Assembly (NCBI RefSeq): GCF_026341825.1
Contig: NZ_JAPENY010000002.1
Span: 2,451,001 to 2,515,000 of the forward strand
Reading direction: 5' to 3'
Origin: Streptomyces sp. NBC_00620
GTDB taxonomy: Bacteria; Actinomycetota; Actinomycetes; Streptomycetales; Streptomycetaceae
Length of the DNA: 64,000 bases
Translations under genes and position numbers: made by a program
In this document: positions 24,730 through 33,351 of the stretch, in pieces
Position numbering within the stretch: position 1 is the first letter of the stretch
Layout: the number at the start of each line of letters is the position of its first letter
Notes under the pieces: generated by a model
Databases searched by the model: none
What the model saw: the letters and a program-made list of their open reading frames with translations, nothing else
What the model was told of the DNA's origin: nothing

Positions 24730-25872
24730 TCAGCGAGTGCCGACCGCCGCTCGGACGGCCCGTCGGGCCATCTGGCAGTCGTCGTGCAGCCGCCGCAGCA
24801 GCAGCCGCTGTTCCTCGCCGGACGGCGCAGCACCCGGGTGGGCCGGACCCGGTGCCGCCGGGGTCGCATCGTGCATCGAACGCTGCATGGCCGTCTCGTA
24901 GGTGCGGATCTCACGAGTCAGTACGAGCATCAGGTTCACCAGGAAGGCGTCGCGCGCCGCCGGTCCCGCCGACTGCGCGAGCTGGCTGATCTGGCGCCGT
25001 GCCACCGGAGCGTCACCGAGGACCGCCCACAGCGTCGCCAGGTCGTACCCCGGCAAATACCATCCCGCGTGCTCCCAATCCACCAGCACTGGACCGGCCG
25101 GTGAGAGAAGGATGTTCGACAGGAGTGCGTCGCCGTGACAGAACTGGCCCATGCCCTGACGGCCCGACGAGTGCGCGATGCCGTGCACCAGCTTCTGCAG
25201 ATCGCCCATGTCCCGGTCCGTGAGCAGACCCAGCCCGTGGAATCGGGAGATCCGCTCCGCGTAGTCCAGCGGGGCGTTGAACGTCCCCGCCGGCGGCCGC
25301 CACGCGTTCAGCCGGCAGATCGCGCCCAACGCCGCCCGGATGTCCGCGCGGGGCGGGGCCTCGGCCGGATGCCGCTGCAGCGCGGCCACCCGGCCCGGCA
25401 TCCGCTCGATCACGAGGGTGCAGTTGTCCGGGTCCGCCGCGATCAGCCGGGGCACCCGGACCGGCGGCCGGTGCCGCACGAACGAGCGGTATGCCGCTAT
25501 TTCATGCCGGATCCGCTCCGCCCAGATTGGGGAGTGGTCCAGTAAACACTTGGCGACGGCCGTGCTGCGCCCGGTCGTGCCGACCAGGAGCACGGAGCGT
25601 CCACTGCGGCGCAGCACCTGGACCGGAGCGAACTCCGGGCAGATCCGGTGCACCGACGCGATCGCCGTGCGCAGTTGTGCGCCCTGAGGGCCGGACAAGT
25701 CGAGTCTCCCGCTGAGCGGTTGGGTGCCGAGCCCCGGAACGCGCCGTGTCCTGCCGGCGCCGAGCACGGGGCCCGCCGCGGGACGCGCGGGGTCGAGGTA
25801 GGGGCCGCTGCCGGCCGGGCGGGGGTGCAGCGACCGGGGCGGGGCGGACACGGAGGACGATGCTGTGTACAT
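24730..25872 (-). CDS. aminoglycoside-phosphotransferase-like kinase with TTA codon
   Basis: 380 residues from the ATG at 25872. The APH/choline-kinase fold is shown by FCHGDALLSN (catalytic HGD-x4-N) and VLVDWEHAG (metal Asp). The N-terminal 70 residues are Pro/Arg-rich and probably unstructured. Family members phosphorylate sugars, aminoglycosides, choline or homoserine; no resistance role can be read here. Codon 110 is TTA (25543-25545 on the plus strand), pointing to bldA dependence, like three neighbouring genes. It is divergent from the NsdA-like gene. Confidence 0.85.
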   Translation of the reverse strand: MYTASSSVSAPPRSLHPRPAGSGPYLDPARPAAGPVLGAGRTRRVPGLGTQPLSGRLDLSGPQGAQLRTAIASVHRICPEFAPVQVLRRSGRSVLLVGTTGRSTAVAKCLLDHSPIWAERIRHEIAAYRSFVRHRPPVRVPRLIAADPDNCTLVIERMPGRVAALQRHPAEAPPRADIRAALGAICRLNAWRPPAGTFNAPLDYAERISRFHGLGLLTDRDMGDLQKLVHGIAHSSGRQGMGQFCHGDALLSNILLSPAGPVLVDWEHAGWYLPGYDLATLWAVLGDAPVARRQISQLAQSAGPAARDAFLVNLMLVLTREIRTYETAMQRSMHDATPAAPGPAHPGAAPSGEEQRLLLRRLHDDCQMARRAVRAAVGTR

Positions 25873-26104
25873 GGGCGAAACAGATCCCTTCGTGTGCCTG
25901 CAAGATGCCGCGCTACCCGCCCCGGCCGCCCTGGTGCACCCTGGGGAATGTCCTGAGGCGACCGGGTCGGGGTGGCGCGTTCCTACCTGACACCGGATGC
26001 CCAGTGGCACACCATCTGGCGCACCCTGGCGAACCCTGGCGAATAGTCGCTCAGCAACTGACAGGCGGTTACTGTCAAATCAGCCGAGAACCTGGGGGCT
26101 TGAC

Positions 26105-27604
26105 GTGAACGGACAACCCAACACTCGTCTGTCGGACCTGTTCGGCCTGGCCGGCTGGTCCAAGGGCGAACTCGCGAGAATGGTCAACCGGCAGGCGGCG
26201 GCGATGGGCCACCCCCAACTGGCGACCGACACCTCACGGGTGCGGCGGTGGATCGACACGGGAGAGATCCCGCGTGATCCGGTTCCGCGGGTGCTGGCAG
26301 CTCTGTTCACCGAGCGTCTCGGCCGTGTCGTGACCATCGAGGACCTCGGTCTGGTCCGGCACGGGCGCGTGGGGAAACGGCCAGGCGGCGGGAGTGTGGA
26401 AAATCCCGACGGAGTGCCGTGGGCGCCCGAGCGGACTGCTGCGGTCCTCACCGAATTCACGGGAATGGACCTCATGCTCAACCGACGCGGCTTGGTGGGC
26501 GCGGGTGCCGCGCTTGCCGCGGGCTCCGCACTCAGTTCTGCCATGCACGAGTGGCTGCACACCGATCCGGCCCTCGCGGCCGACGCCCCTGATTTCGACG
26601 ATCCCCTGCACGCCGACCCCGCTGGGTTCGACCGCTACGAGGCCGCCCCCATCGGGTCGCAGGAGATCGAGGAACTGGAGCGCTCGGTCGAGGTGTTCCG
26701 GGCCTGGGACGCCGCCCGCGGGGGCGGGTTGCAACGCAAGGCTGTGGTGGGCCAGCTCAACGAAGTGGGAGGAATGCTCTCCTACCGACACCCCGATCAT
26801 CTGCAGCGGCGCCTGTGGGGCGTCGCCGCCAACCTCGCCGTCCTCGCGGGCTGGATGTCGCACGACATCGGCCTGGAGCCGACGGCTCAGAAGTACTTCG
26901 TCATCGCCGCCCACGCGGCCCGGGAGGGCGGCGACCGGCCCCGCGCCGGGGAGGCGCTCTCACGAGCGGCTCGCCAGATGGTGCATCTGGGCCGGCCCGA
27001 CGACGCACTCGACCTGATGAAACTCGCCAAGTCCGGTTCCGGCGAAGAGGTGTTACCCCGCACCAGGGCCATGCTCTACACCATCGAGGCCTGGGCACAG
27101 GCCTCCATGGGCAAGGGCCAGGCCATGCGGCGCACCCTCGGCGAGGCCGAGGACCTGTTCGTCTCCGACCGGGGCGACGTACCTCCGCCGAGCTGGATGC
27201 AGATGTTCGACGAGGCGGACATGCACGGTATGCAGGCCCTCGCCTACCGCACCCTCGCCGAACACGAGCCGGCCGCGGCCGCCACCGCGCAGCGCCATGC
27301 GAAGGAGGCGCTCAAGCTGCGCGAGTCGGGCAGAGAGAGGTCACAGATCTTCGACCATATCTCCCTGGCCTCCGCCTGCTTCATCGCCGACGACCCCGAA
27401 CAGGCCGACCGGTACGCGAGACTGGCCCTGACGTCGATGGGGGCCAACTCCTCCCACCGCACCTGGGACCGGCTGCGCGAGATGTACCGGCTCACCGGGC
27501 AGTACTCCAGCTATCCGAAGATCCACGAACTGCGTGAGGAGATCGAACTCGCTCTGCCGAAGGGCACGTTCAAGCCGAAGGGCGGCAACAGCGCGCGGGC
27601 GTAG
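26105..27604 (+). CDS. NsdA-like TPR regulator of differentiation, with TTA codon
   Basis: 499 residues from a GTG at 26105. The N-terminal segment GWSKGELARMVNRQA and TDTSRVRRWIDTGEIPRDPVP matches the NsdA/NsdB family of Streptomyces, known negative regulators of sporulation and antibiotic production. A short hydrophobic stretch (about 130-145, VGAGAALAAGSALSSAM) and TPR-like helices follow to the end. Codon 317 is TTA (27053-27055). It converges with a PAS-SpoIIE phosphatase gene 25 bp away. I assign family, not which paralogue. Confidence 0.85.
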   Translation: MNGQPNTRLSDLFGLAGWSKGELARMVNRQAAAMGHPQLATDTSRVRRWIDTGEIPRDPVPRVLAALFTERLGRVVTIEDLGLVRHGRVGKRPGGGSVENPDGVPWAPERTAAVLTEFTGMDLMLNRRGLVGAGAALAAGSALSSAMHEWLHTDPALAADAPDFDDPLHADPAGFDRYEAAPIGSQEIEELERSVEVFRAWDAARGGGLQRKAVVGQLNEVGGMLSYRHPDHLQRRLWGVAANLAVLAGWMSHDIGLEPTAQKYFVIAAHAAREGGDRPRAGEALSRAARQMVHLGRPDDALDLMKLAKSGSGEEVLPRTRAMLYTIEAWAQASMGKGQAMRRTLGEAEDLFVSDRGDVPPPSWMQMFDEADMHGMQALAYRTLAEHEPAAAATAQRHAKEALKLRESGRERSQIFDHISLASACFIADDPEQADRYARLALTSMGANSSHRTWDRLREMYRLTGQYSSYPKIHELREEIELALPKGTFKPKGGNSARA

Positions 27605-27629
27605 GTCCCAGGGACGTTAAGTCCGGTCG

Positions 27630-29060
27630 TCAGGGGCCGACCCTGGCCACGAGCACGCAGGCGTCGTCCTCGCGCTCGGTCTCACCGAATTCCTCGACAA
27701 CCGTCCGTACACAGTCCTGTGCCGTGCGCGCCTCGTGGAAGCGCGGGGCCAGAGCGAGCAGCTTCGGTGCGGCCACTGCGCCACCGCGCCGGGGGACAAG
27801 TCCGTCCGTGTGCAGGAGCAGCACGTCGCCGTCCTCGAGCGTTTCCTCGGCCTGCCCGTAGGTGGCCCCAGTGGTCGCCCCGAGCAGCACGCCGTCCGGC
27901 GCCGGCAGTATGCGCCCCGTCCCGTTGCGGAACAGCAGCGGGGCGGGGTGTCCTGCCTGTGCCCAGGTGAGGGTGCGGGTCTCGGGCCGGTAGCGGCAGC
28001 AGACGGCGCTGCCGAGGGCGGGTTGGACGGTGGCGTCCAGTAACTGGTTGAGCCAGGACATGAGTTGGCCCGGCTGGGTGCCCGACATGGCCATACCGCG
28101 CAGGGCGCCGAGCAGCATCGCCATGCCCGAAGCGACCGGGATTCCGTGGCCGGTGAGATCACCGACGCTCAACAGGGTTTCCCCGTCGGGTAGTTCGAGA
28201 GCGTCGTACCAGTCGCCGCCGACCAGTGCGCTGGTCGACGACGGCAGATAGCGGGCGGCGAGGTCCAGGGTCTCGGGCCCCCGCTGCGGGAACCGCAGGG
28301 AGCCACGCCACGGCGGCAGCACGGCCTCCTGCAGCTCTACCGCGAGCCGGTGCTCGGTCTGCGCGATGTGCCGTTGGCGCTGCAGCGAGTCACGGGTCTC
28401 GCTCACCTTCCGCTGGCTGCTGCGCAGTTCGCTGACGTCGCGCAGCACGGCCCACATCGAGACGGTGCTGCCGTCGGCGTCGAGCACGGGCTCGCCCATC
28501 ATGTGCACGGTCCGCACCCCGCCGTCGGGGCGCTGTATGCGGAACTCACCGTCGATGGGCTTGGCGTCGATGAGGCAGTCCGTGACCATCGCGGTCAGCA
28601 TCGGCCGGTCCTCGTCGAGCACCAGCGACGGCAGCTCGTCGAGCGTGAGCGGGGGAGCGGCGGGGTCGCGGCCCAGGAGCTGGTAGAGCTCCCCCGACCA
28701 ACTGGCCTCGTCCGTCAGCAGATTCCACTCGGCGCTGCCGACCCGGCTGAGCAGCGAGCCGCGCCGGGGTGTGACCGGCACGGCTCGGACGGCTGGGGCG
28801 GGCGCGGGCTGGACGGGCGCCGTGGGCGGTCCGTCCCGCAGCTGGGCCAAGTGCTGGTCGAGGTCGTTGAGTTGATGCAGCGCCAGATTGCACAGCGCAC
28901 GCTGCCAGCGTCCCTGCGGGTCCTCGTCGTCGGCGGGTGCTTCACGCCGTACGGCGTCCACCTCACCGCGCAGCCGCCGCGTCTGCGATATGAGCGCGTC
29001 AACCGTGCCGCGCTGAGGCGGCTGGGCGGCTGAGCGATCCGCAGAGAGATGGGAGGGCAT
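27630..29060 (-). CDS. PAS-SpoIIE (PP2C) phosphatase with TTA codon
   Basis: 476 residues; the ATG follows GGAG at 6 bp. The N-terminal 90 residues are helical and charged, the PAS domain lies at about 105-215, then a linker coiled coil and a PP2C/SpoIIE domain (about 250-476) with GGDWYDA, VGDLTGHG, TDGL and EDDACVLVA as metal-binding segments. Such proteins dephosphorylate anti-anti-sigma factors and turn sensory input into sigma-factor release. Codon 340 is TTA (28041-28043 on the plus strand). The PAS ligand is unknown. Confidence 0.9.
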   Translation of the reverse strand: MPSHLSADRSAAQPPQRGTVDALISQTRRLRGEVDAVRREAPADDEDPQGRWQRALCNLALHQLNDLDQHLAQLRDGPPTAPVQPAPAPAVRAVPVTPRRGSLLSRVGSAEWNLLTDEASWSGELYQLLGRDPAAPPLTLDELPSLVLDEDRPMLTAMVTDCLIDAKPIDGEFRIQRPDGGVRTVHMMGEPVLDADGSTVSMWAVLRDVSELRSSQRKVSETRDSLQRQRHIAQTEHRLAVELQEAVLPPWRGSLRFPQRGPETLDLAARYLPSSTSALVGGDWYDALELPDGETLLSVGDLTGHGIPVASGMAMLLGALRGMAMSGTQPGQLMSWLNQLLDATVQPALGSAVCCRYRPETRTLTWAQAGHPAPLLFRNGTGRILPAPDGVLLGATTGATYGQAEETLEDGDVLLLHTDGLVPRRGGAVAAPKLLALAPRFHEARTAQDCVRTVVEEFGETEREDDACVLVARVGP

Positions 29061-29175
29061 GACGTACTCCGATGCGGGGACGGTACGACCAAGGCTGAGG
29101 AAGGACCGTTACGACTGTCGCACAGCCTGCGACGCGCTGTAAGGGATTTGGCAACACACGATACGGTGGTGCACC

Positions 29176-29187
29176 TGGCATATGCCA
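29176..29187. promoter_or_regulatory. 12-bp perfect palindrome in the SpoIIE upstream region
   Basis: TGGCATATGCCA lies 115 bp before the phosphatase start in the 279-bp gap 29061-29339. The gap holds no gene I can support and is moderately A+T-rich in its middle, as promoters are here. The palindrome is a candidate regulator site. Confidence 0.4.
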
Positions 29188-29339
29188 CAGTCCCCATGGA
29201 GTGGGTACCTAGCACGTGTTCGGTACGCGTCCGGCGTGGTCAAGTCGTAGGCGGCGTACGCGACTTGAAGGTGTTCGAGGCTACGCGTGCGCTCCAGTCA
29301 TTCTCTTGTTCGAGGGTCGTTTGTGCTAGCCCCTCCGCG

Positions 29340-30023
29340 TTACGGAATCCGGCGCGCGAAGTCCTGCACCTCGGCCTCGTAGAGAGGGGCCGGCTCGATG
29401 CCCATCGAGGCGAAGTTGCCCTCGATCTCCAGGCTCACCAAGCCGTGCAGGCGGGCCCAGAGAATCGTGGCGCGTGAGGCGACCGCCGTCGTCACGTCCT
29501 CGATTCCGTGGCGCTTCATCCACTCCTCGAACTGGGCCCCCGAGTCCTGGGAAACCGCGGTGTCCGGATTCGCGAGGGCACTCACCACGTCCAGTACGAC
29601 GGTCATGGCCGGCTGTGCGGCCTCCACCAGGCTCGTCGACTGGGCGTCATAGCCCTGCAAGGGCGCCCGGAAGAGCAGACGGTAGCGGTGTGGCTCGGCC
29701 AGGGCCCAGTCGCGGTAGGCCCGTACGACGGACGTCAGGCGCGCGGCCGCGTCCTGCGGCGTGCCGTCGGCTGCGCGGGCGAGCGTGGACGTCAGGTCGC
29801 CGTACGCGTCGATGACCAGCTCGGTGAGCAGGCTGTCCCGGTTGGCGAAGTAGCGGTAGAGCGCGGGGCCGGTCATGCCGACCTGCTTGGCGATGGCGTT
29901 GAGCGACAGCGCCTCCGGGCCGCCCTCGGCCAGCTGCCGCAGTGCCGCCGTCTTGACTTCCTGTCGTACCTGCGCGCGGAACCGATCGCGCGGGCCGGGC
30001 CTGGTCCGGTTCTCTGCGGCCAT
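29340..30023 (-). CDS. TetR-family regulator (WHG-type C-terminus)
   Basis: 227 residues. HTH at about 35-62 (SLNAIAKQVGMTGPALYRYFANRDSL). The C-terminal domain with EPHRYRLLFRAPLQGY is of the WHG/TetR_C_13-33 type. It is divergent from a quinone-oxidoreductase gene and probably controls it and itself; the 132-bp gap contains a direct repeat. The ligand is probably an electrophile or quinone if the pair works together, which is inference. Confidence 0.9.
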   Translation of the reverse strand: MAAENRTRPGPRDRFRAQVRQEVKTAALRQLAEGGPEALSLNAIAKQVGMTGPALYRYFANRDSLLTELVIDAYGDLTSTLARAADGTPQDAAARLTSVVRAYRDWALAEPHRYRLLFRAPLQGYDAQSTSLVEAAQPAMTVVLDVVSALANPDTAVSQDSGAQFEEWMKRHGIEDVTTAVASRATILWARLHGLVSLEIEGNFASMGIEPAPLYEAEVQDFARRIP

Positions 30024-30107
30024 GTCGTCGCCTCTTCGTCTGCTGCCGGTGGTCCTTGACCTTGAGCTTGACTTACGGAATGTAGAGGAGCAAGCTTTAG
30101 TTAGAAC

Positions 30108-30139
30108 CTATCACGAACACGTGAAGCTATTACGAAACG
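30108..30139. promoter_or_regulatory. direct repeat in the TetR/quinone reductase promoter
   Basis: CTATCACGAACACG (from 30108) and CTATTACGAAACG (from 30127) repeat with a 19-bp period just before the reductase start. They are A+T-richer than the surroundings and fit a TetR-family half-site pair. Confidence 0.4.
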
Positions 30140-30155
30140 AAGGGCTTTGACCGTC

Positions 30156-31196
30156 ATGAACAGCGAGAACGTGACCGAAGTCGTCCTCCCGGGCGTGGTG
30201 GAGCCGTCCGGCCTGGAGATCCGCGTGCGCCCCGCGCCGCAGCCCGCGGCCGGCGAGGTCGTCCTGGCCATGGAGGCGACCGGGGTGTCGTTCGCCGAGC
30301 AGCAGATGCGCCGTGGCAAGTACTACGACCAGCCACCGTTCCCCTTCATCCCCGGCTACGACCTGGTCGGAGTCGTCGTCCGGGTCGGCGGGGGAGTGGA
30401 CGCCACGCTGATCGGCCGCCGCTTCGCCGCGCTGACCAAGGTCGGCGGCTGGGCCAGTCAGGTCGTGCTGCCGGCCACCGACCTGGTCGAGGTCCCCGGC
30501 GCACTGGACCCCGCCGACGCCGAGACGGTGGTCGTCAACGGCATCACCGCCTGGCAGATGCTGCACCGCGTCGCCAAGGTCCGCGCCGGACAGACGGTGC
30601 TGGTGCACGGCGCGAACGGCGGCGTGGGCTCGACCTTGGTGCAACTGGCCACCCACGCGGGCGTCCGCGTGATCGGCACGGCCTCGCCCCGTCACCACGA
30701 CGCGGTGCGCGCGCTCGGCGCGCTGCCGCTCGACTACCGTGCGGCCGATCTGCCCGCCAGGGTGCGGGAGTTGGCGCCGGACGGAGTCGACGCCGTCTTC
30801 GACCACGTCGGCGGTGACGGGATCGTCGACTCCTTCCGGCTGCTGGCCCGCGGGGGCACGCTCGTCTCGTACGGCAGCGCCGCAACCCGGGACGTCACCG
30901 GATCCTCCAAGCTGCCCGTCCTCAAGCTCGTCGGGCGGCTCTTCCTCTGGAAGCTGCTCCCCAACGGCCGGCGGACGCACTTCTACAACATCTGGGCGGG
31001 CAAGCGCCGTCCGGCCGCCTTCCACGCCCGCCTCCGCACGGACCTCGGGCAGGTCTTCGCCCTGCTCGCCGACGGCACCATCAAGGCTCAGGTCGCGGCC
31101 CGCATCCCGGTCAGCCAGGCCTCGGAGGCCATGCGGCTGGCGGAGTCCGGCACCGTCACCGGCAAGGTGATCCTCGTCCCCGACACCCACATCTGA
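30156..31196 (+). CDS. medium-chain dehydrogenase/quinone oxidoreductase
   Basis: 346 residues; the ATG at 30156 lies after GAAGGG, with an in-frame TTG 9 bp earlier as alternative. GroES-like N-terminal domain, then NADPH-binding VLVHGANGGVGSTLVQLA near 145-165. No zinc-binding cysteines, as in the zeta-crystallin/QOR branch. It reduces quinones or enones with NADPH. It is divergent from the TetR gene. Confidence 0.9.
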   Translation: MNSENVTEVVLPGVVEPSGLEIRVRPAPQPAAGEVVLAMEATGVSFAEQQMRRGKYYDQPPFPFIPGYDLVGVVVRVGGGVDATLIGRRFAALTKVGGWASQVVLPATDLVEVPGALDPADAETVVVNGITAWQMLHRVAKVRAGQTVLVHGANGGVGSTLVQLATHAGVRVIGTASPRHHDAVRALGALPLDYRAADLPARVRELAPDGVDAVFDHVGGDGIVDSFRLLARGGTLVSYGSAATRDVTGSSKLPVLKLVGRLFLWKLLPNGRRTHFYNIWAGKRRPAAFHARLRTDLGQVFALLADGTIKAQVAARIPVSQASEAMRLAESGTVTGKVILVPDTHI

Positions 31197-31320
31197 CGTC
31201 CATCACGGTTCTACGGCTGTTCATCCCCGCCTCACCACTCAGGCATGGACCTTGACGATCGCCCCGTGCACGCTTGCGCGCGGTGTGCCGCAGGGGCACT
31301 CCGGTGACGAGGGCGGGCGA

Positions 31321-33351
31321 ATGACACCGATCAGCCGAAGAGGGTTCGTGGGGCTCGGCGCAACTGTCGCGGCAGGCGCCGCGATGGGCGTCGGTTCGCG
31401 GCCGGCCGAAGCCGCAGGGACCGCGGCAACCGCGACCGGCACGATCTCGGACGTACGGCACGTCGTCATCCTCATGCAGGAGAACCGCAGTTTCGACCAC
31501 TACTTCGGCCGCCTCAACGGCGTCCGCGGCTTCGGCGACCGCAGCGGTATCGCACTGTCCGGCGGCCACTCCGTCTTCAACCAGCCGAACGGCGGCGGCA
31601 GACAGTACCCCTGGAAGCTGAGCTCGACGCCCGCCGCCGGCGGCACGGACGGCGAGACCCTCGCGCAGTGCAACGGCGACCTCCCGCATTCCTGGTCCTC
31701 GCAGCACTCCGCCTGGAACAAGGGAAGGCTCGACAACTGGGTCTCGGGCGTCGGCAACGTACGCACGATGGGCTATCTCGACCGCTCCGACATCCCGTTC
31801 CACTACGCGCTGGCCGACAACTACACCATCTGCGACGCCTACTTCTGCTCCACGCTCAGTGCCACAGGCCCCAACCGCACGTACCTGTGGAGCGGCAAGG
31901 TCGACGGCACCAGCTACGACGGCGGCGACGAGTCCGGGCTGACCTGGCAGAACTACGCCGAGGCACTGCAGACGGCCGGAGTGACCTGGAAGGTCTACCA
32001 GAACGCCCAGGACAACTACGGCGACAACGGCTGCGCGTACTTCAAGAAGTTCACCGACGCCAAGGCGGGCGACCCACTCCACGACCGAGGCATGTCCTCC
32101 GTACCGGCGGTCACCGGCTCCACGCCCGACGACATCGCCGCCGCCATCAAGGCCGACGTCCTCGCGGGCACGCTGCCACAGGTCTCGTGGGTGGTCGCCA
32201 ACGAGGCCTTCTCCGAGCACCCCTACGCCCCGCCCGGCGACGGCGCCCACTTCGTCGACCTCGTCTACCGCGCTCTCGCCGCCGACCCGGAGGTCTTCGA
32301 CTCGACCGTCCTGTTCCTCAACTACGACGAGAACGACGGCTTCTTCGACCACGTACCGCCCCCGGCGCCGCCCGCGGGCACGGCGGGGGAGTTCCTCAAC
32401 GGCGTGCCGTACGGCCTCGGATTCCGCGTACCCATGCTGGTCATCTCGCCCTGGACGCGCGGTGGTTGGGTCTCCTCGGAGGTCTTCGACCACACCTCCG
32501 TGCTGCGCTTCCTGGAGACCTGGACCGGCGCGCTCGGCAAGCCCGCCCCCTGCCCCAACATCAGCGCCTGGCGCCGCAAGGTCACCGGCGACCTGACCGG
32601 CGTCTTCGACTTCGCGCACCCGGTGTACGGCGCCGCCACGCTGCCCTCGACAAGCGTCATCGGCTTCGGCACCTGCGGCCCGCTGCCCAACCCGGTGCCC
32701 ACCACCAACGCGCTGCCCGCCCAGGAACCCGGCACCCGCCCCGCCCGCGCCCTCCCGTACCAGCCCAACGGCTACCTGGACCACCTGGAGTTCGGCACCG
32801 GCGGCAAGATCCTCGCCTGGTTCACCATGGCCAACCAGGGCACCCCGGCCAGGAGCGCCGCGCACTTCTCCATCCACCCGAACGCCTACCGCGACACCAC
32901 ACCCTGGCAGTACACCGTCGACGCGGGCGGCACGGCCTCCGACTACTTCAACATCGGCACCGGGTACGGCGCAGGGAAGTACGACATTTCCATGACCGGC
33001 CCCAACCGCTTCCTGCGCCGCTTCAAGGGCGACGCCACGCAGGCGGGCAAGTCCGCGGAAGTGAGCACCCGTTACGCCACCGAGCCCGGCACCGGGAAGA
33101 CGGCGATCTATTTCAGGATGGCCAACTCCGCCGCGTCCTCGGTGAAGTTCACGATCACCTCGAACCAGTACCGCGGCGACGGTCCCTGGACGTACACCGT
33201 CGCCGCGGGTACCTCGGCGGAGGACTACTTCAACGCCGTCGCGTACCAGGGCGGTTGGTACGACTTCACGGTCACCGTCGACTCCGACGCGAGCTGGTCG
33301 CGCCGGTTCACCGGGCACATCGAGACGGGCGCGGCGAGCGTCAGCGGTTGA
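31321..33351 (+). CDS. Tat-exported phospholipase C, phosphocholine-specific
   Basis: 676 residues. Tat signal: SRRGFVGLG at about 5-13 followed by a hydrophobic Ala/Gly segment. Phosphoesterase domain begins with VVILMQENRSFDHYFG, the hallmark of the acid-phosphatase/PLC superfamily, and contains LFLNYDENDGFFDH. Two C-terminal DUF756 repeats (about 470-570 and 580-670), each with a WxYTV...DYFN pattern. It should cleave phospholipids outside the cell and help with phosphate or choline supply. Its last 11 bases overlap the convergent oxidoreductase gene. Confidence 0.92.
   Translation: MTPISRRGFVGLGATVAAGAAMGVGSRPAEAAGTAATATGTISDVRHVVILMQENRSFDHYFGRLNGVRGFGDRSGIALSGGHSVFNQPNGGGRQYPWKLSSTPAAGGTDGETLAQCNGDLPHSWSSQHSAWNKGRLDNWVSGVGNVRTMGYLDRSDIPFHYALADNYTICDAYFCSTLSATGPNRTYLWSGKVDGTSYDGGDESGLTWQNYAEALQTAGVTWKVYQNAQDNYGDNGCAYFKKFTDAKAGDPLHDRGMSSVPAVTGSTPDDIAAAIKADVLAGTLPQVSWVVANEAFSEHPYAPPGDGAHFVDLVYRALAADPEVFDSTVLFLNYDENDGFFDHVPPPAPPAGTAGEFLNGVPYGLGFRVPMLVISPWTRGGWVSSEVFDHTSVLRFLETWTGALGKPAPCPNISAWRRKVTGDLTGVFDFAHPVYGAATLPSTSVIGFGTCGPLPNPVPTTNALPAQEPGTRPARALPYQPNGYLDHLEFGTGGKILAWFTMANQGTPARSAAHFSIHPNAYRDTTPWQYTVDAGGTASDYFNIGTGYGAGKYDISMTGPNRFLRRFKGDATQAGKSAEVSTRYATEPGTGKTAIYFRMANSAASSVKFTITSNQYRGDGPWTYTVAAGTSAEDYFNAVAYQGGWYDFTVTVDSDASWSRRFTGHIETGAASVSG

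Noticed and set aside
25543..25872. Aminoglycoside resistance gene
   Set aside because: Only the kinase fold is visible. The family covers many substrates and there is no antibiotic gene context.
29061..29339. Small gene in the gap upstream of the SpoIIE phosphatase
   Set aside because: Short frames exist but none has an RBS, codon bias or similarity; the region looks like promoter DNA.
31156..33318. 720-codon open frame antisense to the phospholipase gene
   Set aside because: Same shadow effect; composition is biased to Val, Gly, Arg and Asp and there are no conserved motifs.
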